The position numbers and the translations under genes are program-made. The notes under the pieces were generated by a model. That model did not search any database and was not told the DNA's origin. It saw only the letters and a program-made list of their open reading frames with translations. A stretch of 64,000 bases of DNA, from contig NZ_FXAR01000001.1 of the NCBI RefSeq assembly GCF_900177745.1, forward strand, positions 496,001-560,000, written 5' to 3'. Positions 33,834 to 43,311 of the stretch are shown here, one piece after another; within the stretch, counting starts at the first letter, position 1; each line of letters opens with the position of its first letter. Source of the stretch: Corynebacterium pollutisoli. GTDB taxonomy: Bacteria > Actinomycetota > Actinomycetes > Mycobacteriales > Mycobacteriaceae.

Positions 33834-34981
33834 GGGACTGGGCGTACCTCAACCGGGTCGTCGAGGGGCCCTCGCGTCCGCTGCAGCAGCTGCTGGCCGC
33901 CGGGCGGGACGCCTCCGAGATCGCGCACGGCGTGCGGTCCCGCGCCTCGTGGCTGGGGGAGCTGGCCGGTCAGACCGCGGCCCGTGCCACGTGGGACCGC
34001 GCGGAGGAGGACCTGGCGGCGGCCGCCGCGGTGGGGGCGCGTCTCATCACCCCGGAATGCGCGGAATGGCCGCGCGAGGAGTTCGACGTCGCCTTCGGCT
34101 TCGCCGCCACCGGCCGCAGCGAACACCTGCGCAGCTACCAGGACGACGCCGTCCCTCCGCATGCGCTGTGGGTGCGGGGCGGGCCGTTGCGGCCGGCGGT
34201 GGCGCAGTCCGTCGGGGTGGTGGGTACGCGGGCGGCGACCCGCTACGGGCTCGAGGCGACCCGGCAGATCGCCACCGGCCTGGCGTCTCACCAGTGGACG
34301 GTGGTCTCCGGCGGGGCGCTCGGGGTCGACACCGTGGCGCACGAGGCGGCCCTGGGAGCCGGTGGACTGACGGTCGCGGTGGCGGCGTGCGGCATCGACC
34401 GCACGTATCCGGCACGCAACGCCGCGCTGTTCGACCGGATCGCCGGGCAGGGGGTGTGCGTGACCGAGTACCCGCCGGGTACCCCGCCGCAGCGCCACCG
34501 CTTCCTCACCCGCAACCGCCTGGTGGCCGCGCTCACCGCAGGTACCGTCATCGTCGAGGCGGCCTGGCGCTCGGGGGCCCTCAACACGCTGTCGTGGGCC
34601 GAGGGCCTGGGCCGGGTGGCCATGGCGGTGCCGGGTCCGATCACCGGGGCCGGGTCGCTCGGCTGCCACGAGCGCATCAAGGAGGGCCGCGCCCAGCTGG
34701 TCACGGGGTCCGACGACATCCGGGCGCTGCTGGGTGCCGCCGGAGCACTCGACGTCGCGGAGCAGTATGAGCTGGCCTTCGCGGCCACCCCGGTGCAGTC
34801 GCTGACGCGCAACGAGCTGCGGGTCTTCGACGCGATCGACCCCACCGGGTCCGTCGCCCAGGACATCGCGTTGGGCGCCGGCCTGCCCCTGCCGCTGACG
34901 GTGCACCTGCTCCTCGAGCTGACGAAACGCGGGGTGGTGACGCGGGAGGGGACGGTGTGGTCCCGCGCGGATAGACTGTGA
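33830..34981 (+). CDS. dprA: DNA-processing protein DprA
   Basis: DprA loads RecA on incoming single-stranded DNA. The 383-residue protein has the Rossmann-like core with GVVGTRAATRYGLEATRQIATGLA, TVVSGGALGVDTVAHEAAL, GTPPQRHRFLTRNRLVAAL and VEAAWRSGALNTLSWA, and a C-terminal winged-helix DprA domain (DAIDPTGSVAQDIALGAGLPLPLTVHLLLELTKRGVV). It overlaps comM by 4 nt. Within its last codons a TAGACT box (34972-34977) may start transcription of the recombinase gene. Confidence 0.95.
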   Translation: MRDWAYLNRVVEGPSRPLQQLLAAGRDASEIAHGVRSRASWLGELAGQTAARATWDRAEEDLAAAAAVGARLITPECAEWPREEFDVAFGFAATGRSEHLRSYQDDAVPPHALWVRGGPLRPAVAQSVGVVGTRAATRYGLEATRQIATGLASHQWTVVSGGALGVDTVAHEAALGAGGLTVAVAACGIDRTYPARNAALFDRIAGQGVCVTEYPPGTPPQRHRFLTRNRLVAALTAGTVIVEAAWRSGALNTLSWAEGLGRVAMAVPGPITGAGSLGCHERIKEGRAQLVTGSDDIRALLGAAGALDVAEQYELAFAATPVQSLTRNELRVFDAIDPTGSVAQDIALGAGLPLPLTVHLLLELTKRGVVTREGTVWSRADRL

Positions 34982-34985
34982 CCCC

Positions 34986-35870
34986 ATGAGGCAACACCAG
35001 TCACAGCTCGTGGAGGCGATCGAGGATTTCGCCGACCACTCCCGACTGGTGCTCGGCCGCTCCGAGGCCACCGTCCGCGGCTACCGCTCCGACCTGCTCT
35101 CGCTGGCCGAGAGCGTGCCGACCTTCGCCGCCTTCACCCTGCCCGCCCTCCGCGCCTGGCTGGCGACGGCGGTCCGGGAGGGCCGGTCCCGGGCGACGAT
35201 CGCCCGCCGCACCGCCTCCGCCCGCAGCTTCTCGACGTGGGCCCTGCGGCAGGGACACCTGCAGTCCGACGTCGCCGCCCGGCTGGTCTCCCCGAAGGTC
35301 AACCGGCCGCTGCCCGAGGTGCTCGGCGTGGAGAAGGCGGGGGAGTTCGTCGGTAACGCGGCCTCCGCGGACGAGGTGGAGTTCCTCCGTGACTCCGCGA
35401 TGCTCGAGCTGCTCTACGCCACCGGGGTGCGCGTCTCCGAACTGTCCGGCATGAATGTCAAGGACCTGGACATGACCCGCCGAACGGTCCGGGTGCTGGG
35501 CAAGGGCGACAAGGAGCGCGTCGTGCCCTTCGGGGAGGCCGCCGCCGACGCCGTCACCGAGTGGCTCGCGCGCGGCCGTGGAGAGCTGGCGAGGGACACC
35601 CCGGCCCTGTTCGTCGGCGTGCGCGGCGGGCGCATCGACCCCCGCCAGGTCCGCCGCGTGGTGGAGAAGGCCGGGCAGGTCACCGGCCAGCGCATCACCC
35701 CGCACGGCCTGCGCCACACGGCCGCCACCCACCTGCTCGAGGGGGGTGCCGATCTCCGCGTCGTGCAGGAGATGCTCGGCCACTCCTCCCTGCAGACCAC
35801 GCAGATCTACACCCACGTCTCCGCCGAGCGGCTCAAGGACGTGTTCAAGCAGGCACACCCGCGGGCGTGA
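34986..35870 (+). CDS. xerC: Tyrosine recombinase XerC
   Basis: Xer recombinases resolve chromosome dimers at dif. The 294-residue protein has a SAM-like N-terminal core-binding domain and a catalytic domain with all six key residues in order: Arg149 (TGVRVSEL), Lys173 (GKGDKER), His240 and Arg243 (HGLRHTAA), His266 (LGHSS) and Tyr275 (QIYTH). Its place between dprA and rpsB matches XerC of other corynebacteria rather than an integrase of a mobile element, and no attachment repeats were seen. TAGACT lies 8 nt before the ATG, suggesting leaderless expression. Confidence 0.93.
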   Translation: MRQHQSQLVEAIEDFADHSRLVLGRSEATVRGYRSDLLSLAESVPTFAAFTLPALRAWLATAVREGRSRATIARRTASARSFSTWALRQGHLQSDVAARLVSPKVNRPLPEVLGVEKAGEFVGNAASADEVEFLRDSAMLELLYATGVRVSELSGMNVKDLDMTRRTVRVLGKGDKERVVPFGEAAADAVTEWLARGRGELARDTPALFVGVRGGRIDPRQVRRVVEKAGQVTGQRITPHGLRHTAATHLLEGGADLRVVQEMLGHSSLQTTQIYTHVSAERLKDVFKQAHPRA

Positions 35871-35871
35871 T

Positions 35872-36339
35872 CTACGGATTCGGCTTCAAACGGATCACCG
35901 GCGCGTCGAGCAGCCCCAGCGGGTTGACGTAGTCGTCCGGGCCCCGCCGCGCGCCCCAGTGCAACCCCGGCCAGCCGTCCACGGGGTGTCCCAGGATGCC
36001 GAGCATCTGCCCTTCGCGTACCTCCTCGCCCCTTGCCACCCGCGCGTGGACGGGCTGGTACGTGGTGCGCAACCCGTTGGCGTGGTCCACCGACACCGTC
36101 GGGGTGCCGGCCACCACGCCCGCGAAGGCGACCACCCCGTCCCCGGCCGCCACCACCGAACCTCCCACCGGCAGTGCCAGGTCGACGCCGCGGTGGCCGG
36201 GCAACCAGTTGTGCGCGGGCCGATCGAAGGCGCGCAGGACGTGGACGGAGCCGGTCGGGGAGACGTAGGCGTGTGCGACCCCCGCCACCCCCGGCGCAGC
36301 CACCAGCAGGAACACAAGTACAACGACAATCCACCGCAT
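35872..36339 (-). CDS. Secreted M23 metallopeptidase
   Basis: The 155-residue protein has a signal peptide (hydrophobic core VVVLVFLLVAAPGVAG, cleavage near AHA) and a LytM/M23 domain with zinc motif HRGVDLAL and second motif LHWGARRG. M23 enzymes cut peptidoglycan cross-links, or act as inactive activators when metal ligands are lost; here the H-x3-D and HxxG-like motifs seem present, although HxH is replaced by LHW. It converges on xerC with a single base between the two stop codons. Confidence 0.88.
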   Translation of the reverse strand: MRWIVVVLVFLLVAAPGVAGVAHAYVSPTGSVHVLRAFDRPAHNWLPGHRGVDLALPVGGSVVAAGDGVVAFAGVVAGTPTVSVDHANGLRTTYQPVHARVARGEEVREGQMLGILGHPVDGWPGLHWGARRGPDDYVNPLGLLDAPVIRLKPNP

Positions 36340-36646
36340 ACCCGCGACGGTAGGGGCGACGGGGAGGGGCGGGGCGTCGATAAGCGGGGGACCTGTGGAT
36401 GATGGGGCGGATGTGACGAACCTGTGGACAACTCCGTGTCCCGGTTTGGTGTTCGCAGGCCAGGGGGCTAAAGTAGGCGCCAGCAGTGTGCCCGAAAGGC
36501 GTGCGCTGACTACGCGCGGCGGGGAAGACCGACGTTGACACGGTCCCGGGTATCCGGGTGTCGGCGGCCGGCCTCGTCGCTAGGGTGCAGGACAAAAACC
36601 TGCACGTCAGACAGAAAACCGAAAACTACCAGAAAGTGAGCGTGAC
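36340..36646 (+). promoter_or_regulatory. rpsB promoter and structured leader
   Basis: This 307-bp spacer has no gene. A promoter TTGGTG (36445-36450), 18-nt gap, TAAAGT (36469-36474) would give a leader of about 165 nt. The leader contains a CCCGG/CCGGG hairpin near 36545 and a 7-bp hairpin GTGCAGG (36585-36591)/CCTGCAC (36599-36605), 41 nt before the rpsB start. Upstream lie two DnaA-box-like sequences, TGTGGATGA (36394-36402) and TGTGGACAA (36423-36431), and CGTCGATAAG (36375-36384). Confidence 0.6.
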
Positions 36647-37480
36647 ATGGCAGTCGTTACCATGCGCGAGCTTCTCGATGCCGGTGTCCACTTCGGCCAC
36701 CAGACCCGTCGTTGGAACCCGAAGATGCGTCGCTTCATCTTCACCGACCGCAACGGCATCTACATCATCGACCTGCAGCAGACCCTGACCTACATCGACG
36801 CAGCGTTCGAGTTCGTCAAGGAGACCGTCGCCCACGGCGGCACCATCCTGTTCGTCGGCACCAAGAAGCAGGCCCAGGAGGCCGTCCAGGTCGAGGCCGA
36901 CCGCGTCGGAATGCCGTACGTCAACCACCGTTGGCTCGGCGGCATGCTGACCAACTTCCAGACCGTCTCCAAGCGTCTGCACCGCCTCAAGGAGCTGCAG
37001 GCCATGGATGCAGCGGAGAACGGCTACGAGGGTCGCACCAAGAAGGAGACCCTCATGCTCACCCGCGAGCGCACCAAGCTGGAGCGCGTCCTGGGTGGTA
37101 TCGCCGAGATGACCCGCATCCCGTCCGCTCTCTGGGTGATCGACACCAACAAGGAGCACATCGCGGTCAACGAGGCCCACAAGCTCAACATCCCGGTCGT
37201 CGCCATCCTGGACACCAACTGCGACCCGGACGTCGTCGACTGGCCGGTCCCGGGCAACGATGACGCCATCCGCTCCACCGCCCTGCTGTCCCGCGTCATC
37301 TCCACCGCCGTGGAGGAGGGCAAGAAGGCCCGCGAGGAGCGTCAGCTCGCCGCTTCCAAGGAAGCTGCCGGCGACACCCAGGAGAAGGCCGCCGCCGACG
37401 CCGAGAAGGCCGCCGAGGCCACCGAGGCTGCTGAGGCTCCGGCCACCGAGGCCGAGACCACCGAGGGCGCCGAGAACTAA
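36647..37480 (+). CDS. rpsB: 30S ribosomal protein S2
   Basis: S2 binds the 30S shoulder and platform region. The 277-residue product starts [27 protein letters not shown] and has the usual [25 protein letters not shown] and [13 protein letters not shown] motifs. The last 45 residues are an Ala/Glu-rich acidic tail as in other corynebacteria. It precedes tsf, the conserved pairing, with a terminator-like hairpin in between that probably allows partial read-through. Confidence 0.98.
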   Translation: MAVVTMRELLDAGVHFGHQTRRWNPKMRRFIFTDRNGIYIIDLQQTLTYIDAAFEFVKETVAHGGTILFVGTKKQAQEAVQVEADRVGMPYVNHRWLGGMLTNFQTVSKRLHRLKELQAMDAAENGYEGRTKKETLMLTRERTKLERVLGGIAEMTRIPSALWVIDTNKEHIAVNEAHKLNIPVVAILDTNCDPDVVDWPVPGNDDAIRSTALLSRVISTAVEEGKKAREERQLAASKEAAGDTQEKAAADAEKAAEATEAAEAPATEAETTEGAEN

Positions 37481-37506
37481 ACCAGGCACGAGGCCTGAAA
37501 TCCTGA

Positions 37507-37541
37507 GGCCCCCGTCGGTCGTGTACGCGGCGGGGGCCTTT
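37507..37541 (+). terminator. Hairpin between rpsB and tsf
   Basis: GGCCCCCG (37507-37514) pairs with CGGGGGCC (37531-37538), followed by TTTCCC. It may attenuate transcription between rpsB and tsf. Confidence 0.75.
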
Positions 37542-37600
37542 CCCATCGACTACGCTCTGTGGTCGATAACCGTTCCGATACGAGGAGGATCGCCCCGACT

Positions 37601-38428
37601 ATGGCGAACTACACTGCTGCAGACGTCAAGAAGCTCCGCGAGCTCACCGGCTCCGGCATGCTCGACTGCAAGAAGGCCCTGGAGGAGTCCGCTGGTGACT
37701 TCGACAAGGCTGTTGAGATCCTGCGCATCAAGGGTGCCAAGGATGTCGGCAAGCGCGCTGAGCGCTCCGCTTCCGAGGGCCTGATCGCCGTCTCCGGCAA
37801 CACCATGGTGGAGGTCAACTCCGAGACCGACTTCGTGGCCAAGAACGCCGAGTTCAAGGAGCTCGCCGCCAAGATCGCCGAGGCTGCCGCCGCCGCCAAG
37901 GCCAACACTCCGGAGGAGCTCGCCGCCGCTGACGTCGACGGCAAGCCGGCCGGCGATGTGCTGCAGGAGATGTCCGCCAAGATCGGCGAGAAGCTCGAGC
38001 TGCGTCGCGCCGCCACCGTCGAGGGTGACAACGTCGCCGTGTACCTGCACCAGCGTGCCTCCGACCTGCCGCCGGCAGTTGGTGTCCTGGTCGCCTACAC
38101 CGGTGAGGGCGCCGAGGCCGAGGCCGCCGCCAAGGCCGCCGCCATGCAGGTCGCCGCCCTCAAGGCCGGCTACCTGACCCGCGAGGACGTTCCGGCCGAG
38201 GTCGTGGAGAAGGAGCGCTCCATCGCCGAGCAGATCACCCGCGAGGAGGGCAAGCCGGAGAAGGCCATCCCGAAGATCGTCGAGGGTCGCCTCAACGGCT
38301 TCTACAAGGACGTCGTCCTGCTGGAGCAGGCCTCCGTCGCCGACTCCAAGAAGACCGTGAAGCAGCTCATGGATGACGCCGGCGTCACCCTGACCGGCTT
38401 CAAGCGCTTCGAGGTCGGCCAGGCCTAA
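37601..38428 (+). CDS. tsf: Elongation factor Ts
   Basis: EF-Ts recycles EF-Tu from GDP. The 275-residue product has the UBA-like N-terminus ([45 protein letters not shown]), the [16 protein letters not shown] motif and the coiled-coil/C-terminal region. ATG 37601 follows GAGGAGG (37582-37588) and the conserved N-terminus begins there, so an earlier in-frame start at 37559 is rejected. Confidence 0.98.
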   Translation: MANYTAADVKKLRELTGSGMLDCKKALEESAGDFDKAVEILRIKGAKDVGKRAERSASEGLIAVSGNTMVEVNSETDFVAKNAEFKELAAKIAEAAAAAKANTPEELAAADVDGKPAGDVLQEMSAKIGEKLELRRAATVEGDNVAVYLHQRASDLPPAVGVLVAYTGEGAEAEAAAKAAAMQVAALKAGYLTREDVPAEVVEKERSIAEQITREEGKPEKAIPKIVEGRLNGFYKDVVLLEQASVADSKKTVKQLMDDAGVTLTGFKRFEVGQA

Positions 38429-38443
38429 GCCGCTCATCGACGA

Positions 38444-38474
38444 CCGCCGTCGCCCCTCGGGGCGCGGCGGTTTT
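38444..38474 (+). terminator. Rho-independent terminator of tsf
   Basis: CCGCC and CGCCCC pair with GGGGCG and GGCGG around a 2-nt loop with a small bulge, followed by TTTT (38471-38474). Confidence 0.85.
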
Positions 38475-38540
38475 CGCGTCCCATGGCCACGGGATAGGAT
38501 GGATCCGATTCAACCGCCCCCTTCTCAAGGAGCTCACACG

Positions 38541-39269
38541 GTGACCAACCCCAGCCCGAAACGGACCAGCTACAAGCGCGTCATGTTGAAGCTCGGAGGT
38601 GAGATGTTCGGCGGTGGCGAGGTCGGCATCGATCCCGACGTCGTCGAGAACGTCGCCCGCCAGATCGCCGAGGTGGCGAAGACCGGCGCGGAGATCGCCG
38701 TGGTCATCGGCGGCGGCAACTTCTTCCGCGGTGCGGAACTGCAGCAGCGCGGCATGGACCGCGCCCGCTCCGACTACATGGGCATGCTCGGCACCGTCAT
38801 GAACTGCCTGGCCCTGCAGGACTTCCTCCAGCAGAAGGGCGTCGACTGCCGTGTGCAGACCGCCATCAACATGGCCCAGGTCGCCGAGCCCTACCTGCCG
38901 CTGCGCGCCGCCCGCCACCTGGAGAAGGGCCGCGTGGTCATCTTCGGCGCCGGCATGGGCATGCCGTACTTCTCCACCGACACCACCGCCGCGCAGCGCG
39001 CCCTGGAGATCGGCTGCGACGTCCTCTTCCTGGCCAAGGGCGTGGACGGCGTCTACTCCGACGACCCGCGCACCAACCCGGACGCCGAGCTCTACACGGA
39101 GATCACCCCGCGCGAGGTCATCGAGAAGGGCCTCAAGGTCGCCGACGCCACCGCCTTCTCCCTCTGCATGGACAACAACATGCCGATCCTGGTGTTCAAC
39201 CTGCTCACTGACGGCAACATCGCCCGCGCGGTCGCCGGCGAGCAGATCGGCACGCTGGTCAGGTCCTAG
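38541..39269 (+). CDS. pyrH: UMP kinase
   Basis: PyrH phosphorylates UMP to UDP for nucleotide and cell-wall precursor supply. The 242-residue amino-acid-kinase fold protein has [71 protein letters not shown] and [17 protein letters not shown] 38541 is chosen because AAGGAG (38527-38532) precedes it at good spacing. An ATG at 38499 lies before this ribosome site. Confidence 0.97.
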   Translation: MTNPSPKRTSYKRVMLKLGGEMFGGGEVGIDPDVVENVARQIAEVAKTGAEIAVVIGGGNFFRGAELQQRGMDRARSDYMGMLGTVMNCLALQDFLQQKGVDCRVQTAINMAQVAEPYLPLRAARHLEKGRVVIFGAGMGMPYFSTDTTAAQRALEIGCDVLFLAKGVDGVYSDDPRTNPDAELYTEITPREVIEKGLKVADATAFSLCMDNNMPILVFNLLTDGNIARAVAGEQIGTLVRS

Positions 39270-39331
39270 CGGCCCCGGCCCTGCATCCTGGTAGATTGAT
39301 GCAGGTAAACACACCTTAAGAAAGGCTTCCC

Positions 39332-39889
39332 ATGATCGACGAGATCCTCCTCGAGTCCGAGGACCGCATGACCCACACCGTCGAGCACACCCGTGAGGAT
39401 CTGACGACGATCCGTACCGGCCGTGCCAACCCGGCTATGTTCAACGGTGTCATCGCCGAGTACTACGGCGTGCCCACCCCGATCACCCAGATGGCCACCA
39501 TCTCCGTGCCGGAGCCGCGCATGCTGCTCATCAAGCCCTACGAGATGAATGTCATGGGCGACATCGAGAACGCCATCCGCAACTCCGACCTCGGTGTCAA
39601 CCCGACCAACGACGGCCAGGTCCTGCGCGTCACCATCCCGCAGCTGACCGAGGAGCGTCGTAAGGACATGGTCAAGGTCGCCAAGGGCAAGGGCGAGGAC
39701 GGCAAGATCGCCATCCGCAACATCCGCCGCAAGGGCATGGAGCAGCTGAAGAAGCTCCAGAAGGACGGCGACTTCGGCGAGGACGAGGTCCAGGCCGCCG
39801 AGAAGGAGCTGGACAAGGTCACCGCGAACTACGTCGCGCAGATCGACGAGATCGTGGCCCGCAAGGAAGAGGAGCTGATGGAGGTCTAG
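39332..39889 (+). CDS. frr: Ribosome recycling factor
   Basis: Frr splits post-termination ribosomes with EF-G. The 185-residue protein has the full family pattern ([90 protein letters not shown]). It follows pyrH by 62 nt and has an AAGAAAGG ribosome site. The frr-cdsA spacer contains CTTATCGACG (39903-39912), one of the recurrent motifs described in the findings. Confidence 0.98.
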   Translation: MIDEILLESEDRMTHTVEHTREDLTTIRTGRANPAMFNGVIAEYYGVPTPITQMATISVPEPRMLLIKPYEMNVMGDIENAIRNSDLGVNPTNDGQVLRVTIPQLTEERRKDMVKVAKGKGEDGKIAIRNIRRKGMEQLKKLQKDGDFGEDEVQAAEKELDKVTANYVAQIDEIVARKEEELMEV

Positions 39890-39943
39890 GACCTCTTGTC
39901 CGCTTATCGACGACCCGCCCACCCACATCCCAGGAGGCTCCAG

Positions 39944-40816
39944 GTGACGGAAGCGAAGTTGGGGCACCTGCCGAAACCGAAGAACTCCGCCGGCCGCAAC
40001 CTGCCGGCGGCCATCGGCGTCAGCGCCCTCCTCGGCGGGCTCGTCCTCCTGGCGGTGTGGATCGGCCCGGTGGGCTGGTACCCGCTGGTCGCGGCCGCCG
40101 TGGCCGTGGCGACGTGGGAAGTGGTCATGCGCCTGCGGGAGCACTCCTACTTCATCCCCCGCCTGCCGATGCTCCTGCTGGGACAGCTCATGGTGTGGCT
40201 GTCCTGGCCCTTCGGCACCACCGGCCTGGTGGCGGCCTACGTCACCGCCGTGCTGTTCATGATGTTCGGCCGGCTTTTCTACCACGGGCGCTCCACCCCG
40301 CCGCAGAACTATCTGCGGGACACGGCGGTGGCGATCTTCGTGCTCACGTGGATCCCGCTGTTCGCCTCGTTCGCGGCGATGCTCTCGCTCATCGCCTCCG
40401 CCGAGGGGGTGTGGGGCGGGGTGTACATCGTCACCTTCATGCTGTGCGTGGTGGCCTCCGACACCGGCGGTTACATCGCAGGCGTCATGTTCGGCTCCCG
40501 CCCCATGGCCCCGGCCGTGAGCCCGAAGAAGTCGTGGGAGGGCTTCGCCGGCTCGGTCATCGGCGGCGTCGTCACCGGTGCCCTCACCGTCTCCCTGCTG
40601 GTGGGGGAGGCGTGGTGGATCGGCGCGCTCATGGGCCTCGGGCTCGTCGTGTGCGCCACCCTCGGCGACCTCGTGGAGTCGCAGTTCAAGCGCGAACTGG
40701 GCATCAAGGACATGTCGGCTCTGCTGCCCGGCCACGGCGGGCTCATGGACCGTCTCGACGGCATGCTGCCCTCCGCCATGGTCACCTGGCTCGTGCTCAG
40801 CATCGTCGGGGGCTGA
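39944..40816 (+). CDS. cdsA: Phosphatidate cytidylyltransferase (CDP-DAG synthase)
   Basis: CdsA makes CDP-diacylglycerol for phospholipid synthesis. The 290-residue membrane protein has about eight helices and the C-terminal family signature (SPKKSWEGFAGSVIGG, GDLVESQFKRELGIKDMSALLPGHGGLMDRLDGMLPSA). GTG 39944 follows CAGGAGG (39931-39937); the frame is open earlier but that part lies before the ribosome site. A 32-nt perfect palindrome follows the gene. Confidence 0.95.
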   Translation: MTEAKLGHLPKPKNSAGRNLPAAIGVSALLGGLVLLAVWIGPVGWYPLVAAAVAVATWEVVMRLREHSYFIPRLPMLLLGQLMVWLSWPFGTTGLVAAYVTAVLFMMFGRLFYHGRSTPPQNYLRDTAVAIFVLTWIPLFASFAAMLSLIASAEGVWGGVYIVTFMLCVVASDTGGYIAGVMFGSRPMAPAVSPKKSWEGFAGSVIGGVVTGALTVSLLVGEAWWIGALMGLGLVVCATLGDLVESQFKRELGIKDMSALLPGHGGLMDRLDGMLPSAMVTWLVLSIVGG

Positions 40817-40832
40817 CGGCAGGGAAACTCAG

Positions 40833-40864
40833 AGGGGCGGTGGTCGACGTCGACCACCGCCCCT
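40833..40864. terminator. Perfect 32-nt palindrome between convergent genes
   Basis: AGGGGCGGTGGTCGAC is directly followed by its exact reverse complement, with no unpaired loop base. It lies between the ends of cdsA and the LapA-like gene and can form a strong hairpin on both transcripts. Confidence 0.85.
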
Positions 40865-40882
40865 CCACCGTGTTCCGGGTGT

Positions 40883-41338
40883 CTAGCCCTGGAGCTTGCG
40901 CTGGCGCTTGACCTGGCGACGCAGCTCGAACATGCGCACACCGCCGACGAGCGCCATGATGAGCGCACCCGTTATCGCGGAGAACAGGTAGCCGATGCCG
41001 GCCGGGAAGTGGAACGTCCACGACAGGACGTTGAGCTCCACCTGCTGCTGGTTCTGCAGGATGAACACCAGCAGGCCGATGAGCAGCAGCGCGCCGATGA
41101 TGAGCGCCGCCCAGGTGCCACCGGCCAGGGAGCTCTTCACCTTGGTCTCCACCTCGGTCTCGGTGACGGGGCCGCGCGGGGCGGGGCGCTCCTCGGCGTA
41201 GATGTCCCGGTTCTCGTCGAGATGGTCCGGCATCGGCTCGTCGCGGACGGCGGGGGTGCGGTCGGACGTGAGGTCCGGGTCCATGTCGTACACCGGCTCG
41301 CGGTCACGGACGGGATCGTTGTCGTGTGATCGTGTCAT
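40883..41338 (-). CDS. LapA-domain membrane protein
   Basis: The 151-residue protein has a long acidic N-terminal half (Asp/Glu/Arg/Pro rich), then two membrane helices ([61 protein letters not shown]) joined by the LapA/DUF1049 pattern Q-N-x-Q-x-V, and a basic end. LapA homologues help lipopolysaccharide assembly in Gram-negatives; the actinobacterial role is unknown. A GCATGC element similar to the one upstream of the PRC-barrel gene lies 19 nt upstream of the start (41357-41370). Confidence 0.85.
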   Translation of the reverse strand: MTRSHDNDPVRDREPVYDMDPDLTSDRTPAVRDEPMPDHLDENRDIYAEERPAPRGPVTETEVETKVKSSLAGGTWAALIIGALLLIGLLVFILQNQQQVELNVLSWTFHFPAGIGYLFSAITGALIMALVGGVRMFELRRQVKRQRKLQG

Positions 41339-41429
41339 ACCATCATTCAACGCTGTGCATGCGAAATCCGCCACGCAAATGCCCATACACTTGGGTAACA
41401 ACCTGCCGACGTGGAAAGATGGGGGCATT

Positions 41430-42527
41430 ATGGCTGAACCCGTGACCCTCCAGTTCTCCGCGCCCAAGCGCGGCATGCCGCCGACCCACTTCGCCGACCT
41501 CACCCCCGAGGAGCGCATCGCGCGCATCACCGACCTCGGCCTGCCGAAGTTCCGCGCCGACCAGATCGCCCGCCACTACTACGGGCGCTTCGAGGCCGAC
41601 CCCTCCACCATGACGGACCTGCCCGTCGCCGCCCGGGAGACCATCACGAAGGAACTCTTCCCGACGCTGCTGAGCCCCGTCCGCTCCATCGAGACCGATG
41701 ACGGTGACACCACCAAGTCCCTGTGGCGCCTCAACGACGGCACGCTGCTCGAGTCCGTGCTCATGCGCTACCCGGACCGCGCGACGCTGTGCATCTCCTC
41801 CCAGGCCGGCTGCGGCATGGCCTGCCCGTTCTGCGCTACCGGCCAGGGTGGCCTGGACCGTAACCTCTCGGCCTCCGAGATCGTCGACCAGGTGCGCGCT
41901 GCGGCCGCCGCGATGGAGGCGGAGGGGTCCCGCCTGACGAACATCGTGTTCATGGGCATGGGTGAGCCGCTGGCCAACTACAAGCGCGTCATCTCCGCGG
42001 TCCGCCAGATCACGCAGCCCTCCCCGCAGGGCTTCGGCATCTCCCAGCGCAACGTCACCGTCTCCACCGTGGGCCTGGCACCGGCGATCCGCAAGCTGGC
42101 GGACGAGGACATGTCCGTCCGCCTGGCGGTCTCCCTCCACACCCCGGACGATGAGCTGCGCGACACCCTCGTGCCCATCAACAACCGCTTCTCCGTGGAG
42201 GAGGTGCTCGACGCCGCCCGCTACTACGCCGACAAGTCGGGCCGCCGCGTCTCCATCGAGTACGCCCTCATCCGCGACATCAACGACCAGGACTGGCGTG
42301 CCGACATGCTCGGCAAGAAGCTGCACAAGGCGCTCGGCTCCAAGGTCCACGTCAACCTCATCCCCCTCAACCCGACCCCGGGCTCGAAGTGGGACGCCTC
42401 CCCGAAGGAGCGGCAGGACGAGTTCGTCCGCCGCGTCATCGCGCAGGGTGTGCCGTGCACGGTGCGCGACACCCGTGGCCAGGAGATCGCCGCCGCCTGC
42501 GGTCAGCTGGCTGCCGAGGAGAAGTAG
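41430..42527 (+). CDS. rlmN: Dual-specificity rRNA/tRNA methyltransferase RlmN
   Basis: RlmN methylates C2 of A2503 in 23S rRNA and A37 of some tRNAs by radical SAM chemistry. The 365-residue protein has the [11 protein letters not shown] cluster motif (Cys128, Cys132, Cys135), [12 protein letters not shown], and the C-terminal [20 protein letters not shown] with the catalytic Cys. TACACT (41386-41391) is a likely -10 box, leaving a leader of about 30 nt. ATG 41430 is preferred over earlier in-frame ATGs on the basis of family length. Confidence 0.96.
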   Translation: MAEPVTLQFSAPKRGMPPTHFADLTPEERIARITDLGLPKFRADQIARHYYGRFEADPSTMTDLPVAARETITKELFPTLLSPVRSIETDDGDTTKSLWRLNDGTLLESVLMRYPDRATLCISSQAGCGMACPFCATGQGGLDRNLSASEIVDQVRAAAAAMEAEGSRLTNIVFMGMGEPLANYKRVISAVRQITQPSPQGFGISQRNVTVSTVGLAPAIRKLADEDMSVRLAVSLHTPDDELRDTLVPINNRFSVEEVLDAARYYADKSGRRVSIEYALIRDINDQDWRADMLGKKLHKALGSKVHVNLIPLNPTPGSKWDASPKERQDEFVRRVIAQGVPCTVRDTRGQEIAAACGQLAAEEK

Positions 42528-42546
42528 CGACGCTACCGTGGGGTCC

Positions 42547-43311
42547 ATGACTGACCCCACCACGCAGGCCCTGGCGGTCCGTGACCTGACGAAGGTCTTC
42601 GGGCAGCACGTGGCCGTCGACACGCTCTCCCTGGACATCCCCCGCGGTTCGATCTACGGCATCGTCGGGCCGAACGGCGCGGGTAAGACGACGATGATCT
42701 CCATGGTCGCCGGCCTGGCACGCCCGACGGCGGGCCGGGCGTGGGTCGCCGGCCATGACGTGTGGGAGGACCCCCTCCCGGCGAAACAGGCGATGGGTCT
42801 GCTCGTCGACGGTGTCCCCGTCTTCGACCGCCTCTCCGGCCGCGAGTATCTGCAGTACCTCGGCGGCATCCGGGGCCTGCCGCAGGCGGAGGTGGAGCAG
42901 CGCGCCACCGAGCTTCTCGACGCCCTCGGCCTCGCCGACGCTGGCCCGAAGTACATCGTCGACTACTCCGCGGGCATGACGAAGAAGATCCTGCTGGCCG
43001 GGGCGCTGTTGCACAACCCGGAGATCCTCATCCTCGACGAGCCCCTCGAGGCCGTCGACCCGGTGTCGGGCCGTCACATCCAGCAGATTCTGCGACGCTA
43101 CGCGGAGCGCGGCGGCACCGTCGTGCTGTCCTCGCACGTCATGGAGCTGGTGGAGGGACTGTGCGACCACGTCGCCATCATCCACCAGGGGCGTGTCCTC
43201 GCCGCCGGGCACGTGGACGAGGTGCGGCAGGGTGCGAGCCTCGTCGACACGTTCGTCCGCCACGTCGGCGGTCGCGACCTCGACGACGACACCCTGGGGT
43301 GGCTGCGATGA
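42547..43311 (+). CDS. ABC transporter ATP-binding protein
   Basis: The 254-residue ATPase has Walker A GPNGAGKTT, a signature-like YSAGMTKK, Walker B LILDEPLEAVD and H-loop SSHVMELVE. The signature deviates from LSGGQ in the way usual for ABC-2 export ATPases. It overlaps the following permease gene by 4 nt, so the two form one exporter. TACCGT (42534-42539) lies 7 nt before the ATG, indicating a leaderless mRNA separate from rlmN. Confidence 0.93.
   Translation: MTDPTTQALAVRDLTKVFGQHVAVDTLSLDIPRGSIYGIVGPNGAGKTTMISMVAGLARPTAGRAWVAGHDVWEDPLPAKQAMGLLVDGVPVFDRLSGREYLQYLGGIRGLPQAEVEQRATELLDALGLADAGPKYIVDYSAGMTKKILLAGALLHNPEILILDEPLEAVDPVSGRHIQQILRRYAERGGTVVLSSHVMELVEGLCDHVAIIHQGRVLAAGHVDEVRQGASLVDTFVRHVGGRDLDDDTLGWLR

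Noticed and set aside
32003-34981. Active natural-competence system
   Set aside because: comM and dprA are widespread housekeeping-like genes; no uptake pilus or comEA/comEC gene is present in the window.
34986-35870. Integrase of a mobile element
   Set aside because: The recombinase has XerC-like length and sits in the conserved dprA-rpsB interval; no attachment repeats, tRNA or phage genes flank it.
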